22,619 bases of DNA from a virus. The position numbers and the translations under genes were made by a program. The stretch spans positions 1 through 22,619 of IMG/VR virus record IMGVR_UViG_3300042691_026149; one strand, given 5' to 3'. Positions 5,660 through 15,164 of this stretch are shown here, piece after piece. Under the pieces are notes generated by a model. That model saw nothing but the letters and a program-made list of their open reading frames with translations, did no database searches and was not told the DNA's origin. How positions within the stretch are numbered: the first letter of the stretch is position 1; the number at the start of each line of letters is the position of its first letter.

Positions 5660-8600
5660 TTACTGTGCAGGGGTGTTGGAATTATTGACCATCGGGCTGA
5701 CGGTGTCAAAAGGAAACAGCGATTGATACATCGAGCGGGCGTTGCCCGGTGTCGGTGCTCCGGCTGACGGGGCAGCAGGCTTCGGCGTGGCCGCGTTGGC
5801 GTTCATGCCAGGAAAGCCCCGGGTGCTGGGTGCAACGGGCAGTTGGCGCAGCTGACGTGCTGCTTGGCCCTGGACCGTGAACGGCGGCTGGTTGCTCGCC
5901 ACGGGCTCGGGCTGTGGCTCTTCGTACGTGGCGTAGTTCAGGCCAGCGGACACCAAGTAGCCATGCAGCTGACGGGCGATGTTGAGCTTCTCGCGTTCGG
6001 TCTTACCTTTGCGCAGCAGCAGCGCGGCAAAGTCGGGGTCCTGCGCGGCGCGCTCGAGCAGCGCAATGGTGTTCATACCGGGCATCTTGTCGAAGATTGA
6101 GCGCACGGCTTTGGAGCCGGCAGCAGCTGCGATCAGCGTGCCCGGGCCACTGGGAGCAGCAGTAGCACCGATGCGAGCACCGATGATGCGTTGGGCCAAC
6201 TCAGAGACAGCGTCGCTGCCTGCCACCACGTTGTCCATGGTGCGGTTGCTGGCCATGGCCTTCTCGATGCGGATCATCGGATCGATCAAACGCTTGATGT
6301 TCTTCATCTCCGTCAACGTCATCGCGCCGTTGGCACGCATGATGTTGACCAAGGACGGCTGGTTTGGCGCGAGAGGCTTGAAGAACGCGTCTTCGAACGC
6401 CTGTGGGCTGAACTTGCCGCCGGCCGTGGTGGCCTTGGTGTAGGCGTAGTCGTACAGCGAGGATTTCAGACCGCGAACGGCAGCGTCGCCGCCTTTGTTG
6501 GCCATCTCAACCACATTGCGCATGCTGCGAACGGGCGTGCCGCTGTTGAGGATGTTGCCAATGGCAATGCTGGGGCGCTCGTCGCCGGCCTTGAGAATCG
6601 AGGCAAACGCGTACTGGTCAGCCGCGCGCTTCATCAGGGCGCTGTTCTGGTTCTGGACCATGCGGAAGGCGTTCTCGGCCTTGACAGCGTCGGTCAAATC
6701 GCCGGTGATGCCCAGCTTGTCCAGCATGGGCTTGTTCTCGGCCACGAACTTGTTGAGCTTGGTGGTGTTCAGGCGCGTGACTTCACGGCCCGTGGCCGGG
6801 TCAAACGTGGTGTCAATGGCGGCGGCCGCACCCATGCGCAGAACACGCTGGTGGGCGTCGGCCAAGGAGGCGGCACCTGTTCGCGACATGTCGGCAGCAG
6901 GCTTGAGGGCCTGGGCCTGCGGGCTGTCTTTGCCGAATCGGCGAACGGCGTCGTCGTAACGACTGGACATGAACTTGACGGCGTCTTCCAGCTCGTTCAT
7001 GCGCATGGCCGTGACGTCGGCGTTGGCACCAAAGGCGCGAGTCACCAGGATTTCAGCAGGCAGGCGCTCAGCGCCAGTGCGAGCAAGGTCTCCGGTCTCC
7101 GATGCGGTCTTGGCAAAGGTGCGGGTGAAGACGTCGTTTAACGACTTGGAGAAGTTGCGTGCCTCGTCAAACTCAGGGTTCTTCAGCGCGTTCAAGTCCT
7201 GCAACATGCCTTCGGCCATCGTGCCGTAGAAGTTGGCGTTGTTCACGTCACCTTTGCCGGCGGCCTCACGTGCCATCTTGAGCAACGTGGAGCGGTAGTT
7301 CACCAGCTCGTCCACGCCCAGCGTTTTGACCTCTGGCATAAACCGCGATGGCACCTGACGGGTTTCTCGGTACTCAGCGGTCAAGCGGCCTGCCCGGAAC
7401 TTCTGCACAGCCTCTTTGTCAACGCCCATCGCCTCCATGATCTTGCGAACAGGAGCAGGAACAGCGTCGTCGTACAAGGCGTCGCCAACACTGGCAGCAC
7501 GCTTGAGGAAGTCATTGGCGGTGTTGGAGGGGGCCACAGAGGGCGCGACAAGAATCTGCTCACTAAAGGTTTTGGTGACGGGCCTGCCGTTGAAAGGGTT
7601 GACGCCCACCTTGACAGTTTTCTGCACCGTTTTGTCAACAGGCGCGGTCAGCTTGTCCAACGCGCTTGTCCACAGCTGGGACTCGTAGTCGCGCGCTTGG
7701 CGCAAAGCGGTCTCGGTCTCGCCTTTGATGATGGCACCAATCTGCTGGCGCGCTTCCGGCGTGTCCCGTGTGATGCGAGAAATCTTCGCCGCAGCGTTGG
7801 CGTCAGCCACAGCCAAACGACCGTCGATCATCGACGTGAACATGTTCTCTTGCAGGCGCGCGGCCATGACCAATGCGTCTTGCGTGCCGATGCTCTTAAG
7901 TCGATCGGTCAACAACTGGTAGGCCAGTTTTGCCTGGCGGCCCTGCTCTTGGCTCTCGCCCAGGAACTGAGCGTGGGCCTTGCCCAGCGCAGTCTCCATC
8001 TCGGTCAGCGCCAAGCTGCCGGTCTTCTGTGCAGAAGTTGGGGTGATGCGGCGCGAGCCAGGAGTACCCAACTGGTCGATGGGCATCTCCGCTTCCAAGC
8101 GGCGAATCAGCGTGGGAATGTCCTCGCCGGACTCTTCAATGATGGTGTACAGGCGGTTCGCGGCCCGTGCTTCGCGGGACCCGGCGCTGAAGCTGCCAGC
8201 GATCTTGCGAACGCCATCGGCAATCGTGGCGCTGCCGTTGATCACGAAGCGGCCAGGGGAGAAAAAGCCACCGGTGACTTCGCCCACGAACCGAGTGCCG
8301 GGAGCGCCGGGGTCGACAGCCTCGGCAACGCCTGCACCAACACCTGAACCCGCTGCGCCGGAGAGTTCAGCGGCGACGTAGGTCTTGGGATTGCGAATGG
8401 CGCTTTCGCGGGCGGCGTTCAGGAAGTTGGCCACACGGTTGCCCGTCATCGGGGGCAGTGCGGGCGCCACAAAAAGGAATGGGGTGGCTCCGCCGAACGT
8501 CTTGCCGCCTTCGCGGTAGGGGATAAGAGACGGGTCGGTAGGCTCTGGCAAAAGGGACGTAAAGCCCTCTTCTGCCTGTTTGCCAGCATAGTAGCCGCCA

Positions 8601-8881
8601 ATCCCGCCCAAGACCATGCCGCCGATAGCAGGAATTGGACCACGTGGAATACCCGCCTTCAGGCCCGTCAGCGCACCCGCAACAATAGGGCTCTCGCTGA
8701 GAAAGCCCTGAATGGTGCCCTTGCCAACCTCCGCAGCCGCGTCGCCCGCAGTGCTGGGCATTTCCATGCCTGGATAGGTGGCCGACAAAGCGGCATCCTT
8801 TTCCTGGTCCGTGGGCTCCTCGGTAGAGATGCCAGGGTACAGGTCTTCCAGGGTGGCGGGTTTGGCGGTTGCTTCAGGCAT
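5660..8881 (-). CDS. Large internal virion / DNA-ejection-like protein
   Basis: 1073 residues, the longest gene in the window. The ATG at 8881 shares its A with the TAA stop of the preceding gene (TAATG), so translation is coupled. Most of the protein is predicted alpha-helical and charged. Weakly hydrophobic Gly-rich stretches at about residues 55-105 (IVAGALTGLKAG, GGMVLGGIGGYYAG) could insert in a membrane, and the C-terminal 80 residues are Pro/Ala-rich. No lytic transglycosylase catalytic motif was found. Size, helical content and position after other large virion-type genes resemble the internal core proteins that podovirus-like phages eject into the cell envelope. This is an inference from architecture; I do not recognise a named domain. 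Confidence 0.72.
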   Translation of the reverse strand: MPEATAKPATLEDLYPGISTEEPTDQEKDAALSATYPGMEMPSTAGDAAAEVGKGTIQGFLSESPIVAGALTGLKAGIPRGPIPAIGGMVLGGIGGYYAGKQAEEGFTSLLPEPTDPSLIPYREGGKTFGGATPFLFVAPALPPMTGNRVANFLNAARESAIRNPKTYVAAELSGAAGSGVGAGVAEAVDPGAPGTRFVGEVTGGFFSPGRFVINGSATIADGVRKIAGSFSAGSREARAANRLYTIIEESGEDIPTLIRRLEAEMPIDQLGTPGSRRITPTSAQKTGSLALTEMETALGKAHAQFLGESQEQGRQAKLAYQLLTDRLKSIGTQDALVMAARLQENMFTSMIDGRLAVADANAAAKISRITRDTPEARQQIGAIIKGETETALRQARDYESQLWTSALDKLTAPVDKTVQKTVKVGVNPFNGRPVTKTFSEQILVAPSVAPSNTANDFLKRAASVGDALYDDAVPAPVRKIMEAMGVDKEAVQKFRAGRLTAEYRETRQVPSRFMPEVKTLGVDELVNYRSTLLKMAREAAGKGDVNNANFYGTMAEGMLQDLNALKNPEFDEARNFSKSLNDVFTRTFAKTASETGDLARTGAERLPAEILVTRAFGANADVTAMRMNELEDAVKFMSSRYDDAVRRFGKDSPQAQALKPAADMSRTGAASLADAHQRVLRMGAAAAIDTTFDPATGREVTRLNTTKLNKFVAENKPMLDKLGITGDLTDAVKAENAFRMVQNQNSALMKRAADQYAFASILKAGDERPSIAIGNILNSGTPVRSMRNVVEMANKGGDAAVRGLKSSLYDYAYTKATTAGGKFSPQAFEDAFFKPLAPNQPSLVNIMRANGAMTLTEMKNIKRLIDPMIRIEKAMASNRTMDNVVAGSDAVSELAQRIIGARIGATAAPSGPGTLIAAAAGSKAVRSIFDKMPGMNTIALLERAAQDPDFAALLLRKGKTEREKLNIARQLHGYLVSAGLNYATYEEPQPEPVASNQPPFTVQGQAARQLRQLPVAPSTRGFPGMNANAATPKPAAPSAGAPTPGNARSMYQSLFPFDTVSPMVNNSNTPAQ

Positions 8882-10935
8882 TACTGGGTTCCTCGTTTGC
8901 GGGCGTACACATAAATCCTGCGGCTGGGGTCATACACCAAATATTCACCAGGAGGGGCTGCTTTCCAGGCTTCTGTGTTGTCGATCTTACGACTTTTGAC
9001 GCCCAAAAGGTCGCGGACAAAATTAACGTCTTCGGTTTTTTTCACCTGATTTTGTCGTTCTGAGCTGCCTACTTTTGGCGTCTGAGCAAGGGTCGCACTT
9101 TTCCTGCCGATGCTTTCAAACACGCTGTCCAGCGCTACCAACGAGTTGATGTACGACTGCTTGTTGGTCAGCATCCTGGGCGTGATGTTGTCCAGCTCAG
9201 ATTGAATCTGCGTGCGCTCACCCTCGGCGAACCGGGGGTTTTCCTGCAGCACGTTGACCACGCGAGCACGCATGTTCTCCAGCATGGTGGTGCCTTGCTG
9301 GAACTCAGACTTGATGCTACCAGCTGCCTCAAGGGGGATGCGACGGACAATGCCAGAGACTAAGACGGGCACAAAGCCAGTACCTGTTTCGGACAGGTCA
9401 AAGAAGGTGGCCAGAGGCGCATCTTGCACAACAGGGCGTACGTTCTCGGGCAGCGTTGCGGGGTCCGCGCCCATGCCAACCACGGGGTCTTCCACGGGGA
9501 CGGTAGGCGCAGGCGTCGGAACGACAGGGGGGCCACCGGTAGAAGCAGCAGGTGCAGGCGGCGTCACCGTCACAGGGCGTGGCGGGGCGTTCTTGCGGGC
9601 GTTTAGAGCAGTGCCCACAAACTCTGGGAGTTCGTTGCGTTGTTCTCGGATACGAATCTCGTCGGTGTCCGGGTCCTTGTACTGCACAAAAGTAGGCTGG
9701 GTGTAGTTCTTAACAGCCGACAGGAAGTAGCGTTCGCTTTCCTCGTCCAGCTCGCCTTTGGCGTACAGGGGAGCGTAGCGAACGAACATGTCCAAGGAGC
9801 GGCCGGCCAGGCTGCTGCCAAACGGGCTGGTGCCTGTCTTGCCCGCGTTCTTGAGCACGTCGGCGTAGCCCTTGCGCTGCATTTCCAACAACTTCAGGTT
9901 GGAGGCGCGGATGCTCTCGATGTCCTTCTCCGCTGCTTGCAAGCCCAACAGCTTGGTCTGACGCTGCTCTTTGTCGGAAGCCGAGATGAACTTTGCCATC
10001 TCGCCAGGCAACGTGCGTACCGCACCGGCCAAGCGGCTTATCCCCGAGCCGCGAAGCGGGCGACCCGCATCGTCGACGTTGGCAGCATAGTTGAAGGCCC
10101 GTTGTCCGAGGGACAAGAGCATCTGCGCCTCACGTGAGTCGGTGTTGTCGCCCAAGACGTCTTGGTAGACCTTGGCGCGCTCTGCCGCTGCCGTGCGCAG
10201 GTTGGGCAGTGCGGTGGGCTGTTGTTGCATGGTGGCCAGGAACTGGGCCCGGGCATTTGCAACCATCTCAGGAGGCGGGGTAAACCCCAACGAGGACGAC
10301 TCTTCATCAACAGGGGTCACGCCGTCCTCATCCGACCCCTCGTTAAAACGCTGGACGTACCCGCCACGGGCCATTTGAATGGGCGGCTGATCGGATGGGG
10401 GCATGCCGGGAGGCATACCGGCAGGCATTCCACCTGCACCACCTGCACCTGCCAGCAACGCCGCAATGCCGCCGTCCTGTGGGGGTGGGGCCATCATGTC
10501 TGCGCCGGGCATCATCGGAGGCGCGCCCTCGGGCAACGGAGGCATACCGGGTGGGGGCATGCCGGGCATGCCTTCCATCATCGGGGGCTGTGGGCCCTCG
10601 GCCATGGGTGCCGACTGAGGCAGCGCGCCAATGCCGCCACCGCCTTGCTGCGCCAGCACGGGCTGCAGCATGGCCAAAACCGTCTCGGGGGTCTCAGCCG
10701 CTGCGGCGTAGCCCACCAAGTCGGCCAACTCGTCGCGGCGCGCGTCAATGGAGCGCATGTCACCACGCAGGTTGTTCATCAAAATCTCAGGCGTGTCAGG
10801 ACGACGGTCCAGCATCTCCTCCGGACTGCGCTCATCCTCGTCGTCGCCCTCATCATCGTCTTCCAAAGCATCCAAGAAGCCTTGCATGATGCCGCTGTTT
10901 TCGATGTCGATGTCTTCGTTCATCATTTTGTTCAT
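8881..10935 (-). CDS. Internal virion-like protein with acidic start and Pro/Met/Gly-rich segment
   Basis: 684 residues from the ATG at 10935, with AGAGGA 8 bases upstream. The first 50 residues are strongly acidic (DALEDDDEGDDEDE). Residues 100-190 are a Pro-Met-Gly tract with collagen-like GMPPGMPP repeats, followed by ARGGYVQRFNEG near residues 189-200, a motif I associate with virion proteins of aquatic phages. The central part is helical and charged. A Pro/Val/Ala-rich linker at about 455-500 precedes a final helical domain ending in a YLVYDPSRRIYVYA strand pair. No enzyme motif is visible. It is coupled through TAATG to the 1073-residue gene, and both probably belong to the same ejection apparatus. 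Confidence 0.7.
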   Translation of the reverse strand: MNKMMNEDIDIENSGIMQGFLDALEDDDEGDDEDERSPEEMLDRRPDTPEILMNNLRGDMRSIDARRDELADLVGYAAAAETPETVLAMLQPVLAQQGGGGIGALPQSAPMAEGPQPPMMEGMPGMPPPGMPPLPEGAPPMMPGADMMAPPPQDGGIAALLAGAGGAGGMPAGMPPGMPPSDQPPIQMARGGYVQRFNEGSDEDGVTPVDEESSSLGFTPPPEMVANARAQFLATMQQQPTALPNLRTAAAERAKVYQDVLGDNTDSREAQMLLSLGQRAFNYAANVDDAGRPLRGSGISRLAGAVRTLPGEMAKFISASDKEQRQTKLLGLQAAEKDIESIRASNLKLLEMQRKGYADVLKNAGKTGTSPFGSSLAGRSLDMFVRYAPLYAKGELDEESERYFLSAVKNYTQPTFVQYKDPDTDEIRIREQRNELPEFVGTALNARKNAPPRPVTVTPPAPAASTGGPPVVPTPAPTVPVEDPVVGMGADPATLPENVRPVVQDAPLATFFDLSETGTGFVPVLVSGIVRRIPLEAAGSIKSEFQQGTTMLENMRARVVNVLQENPRFAEGERTQIQSELDNITPRMLTNKQSYINSLVALDSVFESIGRKSATLAQTPKVGSSERQNQVKKTEDVNFVRDLLGVKSRKIDNTEAWKAAPPGEYLVYDPSRRIYVYARKRGTQ

Positions 10936-10944
10936 ATCGTCCTC

Positions 10945-12540
10945 TTAGAAAAGGCCTTTTGTTTTTTGCAGAGCGGCGGCGGTGGAAAGGCCACCCAATG
11001 CGATGCCCGCTGCCTGCTGGAACGGGCTGGCTGACGGTGCGCTGACAGCCGAGGTGGCCATCTGCGTGGACGGCGCGCCCCTTTGGATGTCCGACAGGAA
11101 GGCGGCCTGCTGGTACGGCGCGTATATTTTCTGCATTTCCGTGGCGCGCTGCGCATCCAGGTCTTGTTGGTTGAATGCTTGCTGAGCCTGGCCCACGTTG
11201 TACAAAAAGTTGATGTCGCCTTGGTTGATGGCCTGTGCGGTCTGGCCCAACGCGCCTTGTTGCACGCCCAACTGGCCAAGCTGTCCGCCCAACGCGCCGA
11301 GGCCCTGTGCGGTCTGCTGGCCAATGCCGAACTGCTGGCCCGCCAACTGGCCAATGCCCTGGCCCAGCTGTTGCAGCTGTTGGCCCTGTTGGCCATAAAT
11401 GCCGGCGGTGGTCTGCGCGGCCTGGTTGCGTGCCTGTGCCTGCTGCATCAACAGGTTGGCAATGTTTTGGTTGATGGCCGACTCCTGCCCTGCCAATGCG
11501 CCGCCTTGCGAGGCCAAGTTGCCATACTGCTGGCCTGCCTGCAAGAACTGACCTGCTGCACCTTGGCCCAGCTGGGCTTGTTGTGCCTGCTGCTGGCCCA
11601 GTGTAGAACCCGCCTGCAGCTCGAGTTGGCCAATACCTTGCCCTGACTGCATTTGACGCTGCTGTTGCTGCTCAAAGGTAGCGATGGCGTTGGCCTGCGC
11701 TTGGTTGAAGCCTTGCGACAAGAGGTTGGCGATCGTGCCCGCCTTTTGGTCCATGATGTTGCGCTGCATCTCAGCGCGCTGCACACCTTCGCGTTCGCCG
11801 CCAAAGGCGCCCGAGCGCACTGCTTGGGCAGACAAGCCCTGCTGCGCAATCGCGCCCTGACGGTCCATCTGACGCATGGTCTCGTCGATGACCTGTTGGC
11901 GATAAGGGTCCATGAAGGCCTGGGCGGAGCTTGGGTCGTAGCGCTGAGCAGCGCCTGAGAGGATGCCAGCACCCCTGCCTGCACCCTGCTCAATTAAGGC
12001 CTGAGCGCGCTGCAGATCAGCCTGGCTGGACATGGCCGCCAGGCCTTGGCCCGTGCCCAGCGCTCCGAGACCTGCGGTCAAGCCTTGTCGAGCAGCGCCA
12101 AACTGGCCGGTGGTGTCTGACATGGCCGCGCGCCGTGCTGCGTCATCCAGGTAGCCAATACCGGTTCCGATCTGGCCAATACCAGAGGTGATGTTGCCGG
12201 CGGCTTGGCCCGCTTGCTGCATAGCGGCCTGGGCGTCAGTGAACTGGTTGCGGGTGTCCGCGCCGCGCAGGACGTCGGCGGCCTCTGCCGTGGTGGTGTA
12301 CGCCGAGCCCAGTGCCTTGTTGGCAGCGGTCATGTACGGAGTGAAAGCACCGACGCCGGTGGTCGTGGCGGCCTGCATTGCCGCTACTTGGGCGGGGGTA
12401 AACCCTGCAACCTCAAAATCAGGGAGGGTTTTTGCCAAATTCTGAGACGAGAGCGCTCTCGCGTCCCGCATCAGTTTTAGCTTTTCCGCTTCAATCTCCG
12501 GGGCTTCCCGGACAATTTGTTGGGTGGTTTCGGTTGCCAT
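10945..12540 (-). CDS. Gln/Ala/Gly-rich internal virion or tape-measure-like protein
   Basis: 531 residues. The ATG at 12540 follows directly on the TAA of the preceding gene, with AGGGGA upstream in that gene's tail. A conserved-looking block at about residues 205-260 contains FMDPYRQQVIDETM, QGLSAQAVRSGAFGG and REGVQRAEMQRN. This combination recurs in virion proteins of many aquatic phages. Residues 280-450 are a long Gln-Gly-Leu-Ala helical tract with quasi-repeats such as GIGQLAGQ and QLGQLGVQQ. The last 30 residues are small and hydrophobic. The rod-like composition suits an internal or tape-measure-like virion protein. The assignment is by pattern and by its place among other large structural genes. 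Confidence 0.7.
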   Translation of the reverse strand: MATETTQQIVREAPEIEAEKLKLMRDARALSSQNLAKTLPDFEVAGFTPAQVAAMQAATTTGVGAFTPYMTAANKALGSAYTTTAEAADVLRGADTRNQFTDAQAAMQQAGQAAGNITSGIGQIGTGIGYLDDAARRAAMSDTTGQFGAARQGLTAGLGALGTGQGLAAMSSQADLQRAQALIEQGAGRGAGILSGAAQRYDPSSAQAFMDPYRQQVIDETMRQMDRQGAIAQQGLSAQAVRSGAFGGEREGVQRAEMQRNIMDQKAGTIANLLSQGFNQAQANAIATFEQQQQRQMQSGQGIGQLELQAGSTLGQQQAQQAQLGQGAAGQFLQAGQQYGNLASQGGALAGQESAINQNIANLLMQQAQARNQAAQTTAGIYGQQGQQLQQLGQGIGQLAGQQFGIGQQTAQGLGALGGQLGQLGVQQGALGQTAQAINQGDINFLYNVGQAQQAFNQQDLDAQRATEMQKIYAPYQQAAFLSDIQRGAPSTQMATSAVSAPSASPFQQAAGIALGGLSTAAALQKTKGLF

Positions 12541-14721
12541 TTATTTCCCCTTTACCGGGCCGCCTTCGAGCATTTTCATGAGCTTGTACATGCGCGCCGC
12601 ACCCTTGCGACGACTTCCTTTGCCGGCATTACGCACGGCCTTGGCGGTAAACACGAACTCCCCGTCCGACAGCATAGCTGGGATGTCGTCCGAGGTTCCC
12701 GTGCCGGGGCCGTTGATGGGGCCCGTTTTGCGTGGGAACTGCGTGCGGCTCATCTCGCCGCCCTTGGCACGGTAGATCAAGGGCACGCCGTACATGCCGG
12801 CTACGTTGTAGGGCTGAGCCACTCCGCCGGGGGAGTTGGTGATGCCCCCACCCATGTAGACAGGGGCAAGCTGGCCCTGCGGTATGGACGAAGGAAACGT
12901 CGTGGGTGGGACAACGGAGCTCTTTCGCGTGGTGGGCTTGGTGTAGGTGTTTGAAAAGCCCCCGCCACCCAGGCCGCCACTGAACAGGTCCGGGTTGTCG
13001 CGCATGTAATCTTCGCCCGTGTAGTCCTTGTCAAACAACGGCTCTTCTTCGGGCTTTTCCTGTTTAAAGGCCCCAAGTGCGCCGGCACCTACGGTGCCTG
13101 CGGCTATCAAGGGGCCATACTTGCGGAAAAATCCTGCGTCTGCAGGCAAGCCGGCTCGGCTGGGGGAGAGGTACGTGTCGTACAGGTCTTTGCCCACGTT
13201 AATAGGCTCCTGCACAAACTGGCGCATGGTGTCGATTGGCCCCGTCATGCCCAAAGCGCCACGCTCAATTTGGATGTTGGTGGGTGACGGCCCAAGGCTT
13301 GGAGAAACGGAATCCGGGTCGATGCCGATCGCCTTGTTAAAGTCATAAGTAGGGTCAGCTGGAGAGGCTACCAATGGGGTCGTCGGCGCAGGCTCAATGC
13401 CGATCATCTTGTTAAAGTCATAACTAGCGTCGTATGGAGCTACCGTCCCATCAGGCGTGGGGTTAAACTGCATGGCCGCGTTTTGAGGATTTGCGGCAAT
13501 CAATTCTTGGGCCGTGCCGGCAGGTCCCACCGCCTCAACACCCGGTGCAGTGATAGAGCCCCCTGGGGTAACGCTGGCATCGACAACAGGGGCTTGGCCC
13601 GCTGCAGCTGGGGACTGCCCTGCTGGTTGCCCAGCGGCATCAAGCTCTGCACGGAACTGGGCATTCTGTGCCGGTGTGGCGCGTGCGTTGTCTATGCCTT
13701 GCAGGGCAGCGGCCGAGAGACCCGAGGTCACGCCCATGCGCAGAGCATCTTTCGTGCTCATGCCGCCGAGTTTGCCGATACCGGCTCCAATCAGGCCTGT
13801 GGAAAGGCCTGTGTTCAGTGCACTGCCTGCAGCGCCGGGCAAGAAGCCGCCAACGGCGGACAGTGGGCTAGCGCCCATGATCGTGCCGCCGCCGCCAATG
13901 TAACCCATGGCACCTGCTATCAAGGCCTGTTTGACAGTGCCGCCACCCGCCAAGGTGACGCCCGCGCTGGCCAAGCCAGCGGCGGTGCCCATTGACAGGC
14001 CCACACCTGCGGGACCAAGGGCCACGGCCAGGCCCACAGTCAAAATAATTTTCCCAACAGGGCTTTGAGCGACCTTCTTGACGGCTTTCGCCACCGACTT
14101 AAAAGCCTTCTTCAACGAGAAAAACTCTGGCAAGCCAGTAACAGGGTTGATCGTGCCAGAGCCGCCACGGGCTTTGAGCAACTGAGCCTCTCCTGGCGTG
14201 ATGTGCGCCAGCATGGTGTCGCCATTTCGGCCTTGCGCAGCCAAGTAAGACGCCACGTCTGCCAAGCCGCCTTCGGCCATGGCCATCGGAGCCATGCCGC
14301 TCATCGCGGCCATGGGGTCCTCTTGCATCGGGGCCATCGCGCCTTGTGCCTGGGACATCTGCAGCTCGTTGAGGGCCACCAACATGGCACCCAAGAACTC
14401 GGGGTCGTATTGTTCTGGGATGTCTTCAGCGTCAACAACGTCCTGATCAATGAGCTGCTGGCGCAGGGCCGGATACTCGGCAGGGCGCTGAGACAGGTAC
14501 TCAAAGAGCTCGATCATCGTGGCCAGCTCGGAAGGCGAGAGCTCAATGCCGGCCAAGTTCTGGCGCAACGACTCGGTGAGCGCGGCCAAACCCTCGGGGT
14601 CGGTCATGCCCATCGCCGTTTGCGCGGCGTCATACGCCTGCATGCTGGTCACATAGGGTTGGGCCTCTTGACCCTGCATAGCTGCTCCCTGTGGGAGAGC
14701 CATGATGCCTTCTTCATCCAT
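12541..14721 (-). CDS. Internal virion-like protein with membrane-active segment and conserved C-terminal motif
   Basis: 726 residues from the ATG at 14721, behind AAAGGA. The first 200 residues are acidic and Met/Ala-rich, followed by AEGGLADVASYLAAQGRNGD, the HITPGEAQ motif and a GGSGTINPVTGLPEF motif. Residues 218-320 form a Gly/Ala-rich hydrophobic region (KIILTVGLAVALGPAGVGL) able to insert into a membrane. Two YDFNK-x-IGI-x-P repeats follow in a low-complexity zone. The C-terminal 57 residues (670-726) carry NGPGTGTSDDIPAMLSDGEF and a basic helix GSRRKGAARMYKLMKML, a signature I know from many environmental phages. It is a likely ejected virion protein. Exact function is unknown. Confidence 0.74.
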   Translation of the reverse strand: MDEEGIMALPQGAAMQGQEAQPYVTSMQAYDAAQTAMGMTDPEGLAALTESLRQNLAGIELSPSELATMIELFEYLSQRPAEYPALRQQLIDQDVVDAEDIPEQYDPEFLGAMLVALNELQMSQAQGAMAPMQEDPMAAMSGMAPMAMAEGGLADVASYLAAQGRNGDTMLAHITPGEAQLLKARGGSGTINPVTGLPEFFSLKKAFKSVAKAVKKVAQSPVGKIILTVGLAVALGPAGVGLSMGTAAGLASAGVTLAGGGTVKQALIAGAMGYIGGGGTIMGASPLSAVGGFLPGAAGSALNTGLSTGLIGAGIGKLGGMSTKDALRMGVTSGLSAAALQGIDNARATPAQNAQFRAELDAAGQPAGQSPAAAGQAPVVDASVTPGGSITAPGVEAVGPAGTAQELIAANPQNAAMQFNPTPDGTVAPYDASYDFNKMIGIEPAPTTPLVASPADPTYDFNKAIGIDPDSVSPSLGPSPTNIQIERGALGMTGPIDTMRQFVQEPINVGKDLYDTYLSPSRAGLPADAGFFRKYGPLIAAGTVGAGALGAFKQEKPEEEPLFDKDYTGEDYMRDNPDLFSGGLGGGGFSNTYTKPTTRKSSVVPPTTFPSSIPQGQLAPVYMGGGITNSPGGVAQPYNVAGMYGVPLIYRAKGGEMSRTQFPRKTGPINGPGTGTSDDIPAMLSDGEFVFTAKAVRNAGKGSRRKGAARMYKLMKMLEGGPVKGK
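13322..13429. repeat. Pair of 33-bp imperfect coding repeats
   Basis: Copies at about 13322-13354 and 13397-13429, offset by 75 bp (25 codons), encode the two YDFNK-x-IGI segments of the minus-strand protein. They differ at a few bases. Confidence 0.7.
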
Positions 14722-14829
14722 GATAGTCCTTTCCAGTTTTTGCCAGTAGCTCAGTTGAGAGCCGCGCGCCGGGAAAGGACGCGATGATGGCTGAAATTAT
14801 CCAACAAAAAGCACTGTTTTGTCCACTCA
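14722..14829. other. 108-bp gap with tRNA D-arm-like sequence
   Basis: On the plus strand AGTAGCTCAGTTGAGAGC (14745-14762) is close to the D-arm consensus of bacterial tRNAs, with a GCTC/GAGC stem and a shortened loop. TTTTTG at 14737-14742 can pair with CAAAAA at 14805-14810, giving tRNA-like overall size. The anticodon and T arms do not form: there is no T33, no TTC loop and no matching stems. It is therefore at best a decayed tRNA fragment or a chance match. The Shine-Dalgarno sequence of the following leftward gene (AAAGGA) also lies in this gap. Confidence 0.25.
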
Positions 14830-15162
14830 TTACGCCCTGTCCGTCTCAAGGTAGGACAGGAAAAAGTCAACGGTGGCCACGCTTGACGTGACCTTGAGGA
14901 TGTCGCCCGTCTCCAAGATGCACGGCACACCACTGAAAGCGTCCATGGTCTGGTTCGTGGGCAGCGAGTAAGTCTTCAGCAACGCGAAGGCCGTGGCCCC
15001 GCCGCTGGGGTAGACGTTGATGGACAACGCAGCCGGGGAGGCGTTGCGGTTGGTCACCCGCAACGAGGACACCACCGCTGTGTTAGCAGCGGGCACCGTG
15101 TAGATGGTCGTCTCCGTGGCTGCCGCTGGTGTGAGGTGCTTGCGCAGGTACTTGTTTGCCAT
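14830..15162 (-). CDS. Small beta-rich virion-associated protein, unknown function
   Basis: 110 residues from the ATG at 15162, two bases after the stop of the gene before it. The sequence alternates short hydrophobic strands and Ala/Thr/Ser turns (TIYTVPAANTAVVSSLRVTN, ALSINVYPSGG, ETGDILKVTSS, VDFFLSYLE), as expected for a small beta-sandwich. Similar 100-120 residue proteins occur in phage structural clusters, where they may be tail- or head-decoration proteins. I do not know an assigned function. The neighbours (the nozzle protein and the 237-residue beta protein) support a virion role. Confidence 0.65.
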   Translation of the reverse strand: MANKYLRKHLTPAAATETTIYTVPAANTAVVSSLRVTNRNASPAALSINVYPSGGATAFALLKTYSLPTNQTMDAFSGVPCILETGDILKVTSSVATVDFFLSYLETDRA

Positions 15163-15164
15163 GA

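Noticed and set aside
10395-10889. Plus-strand frame over the Pro/Met/Gly-rich region
   Set aside because: A product of biased codons in the opposite-strand virion gene; no start signals.
14737-14812. Functional tRNA gene
   Set aside because: Only the D-arm fits. The anticodon loop lacks T33, the T-arm lacks TTC, and the acceptor would be A/T only and 6 bp long.
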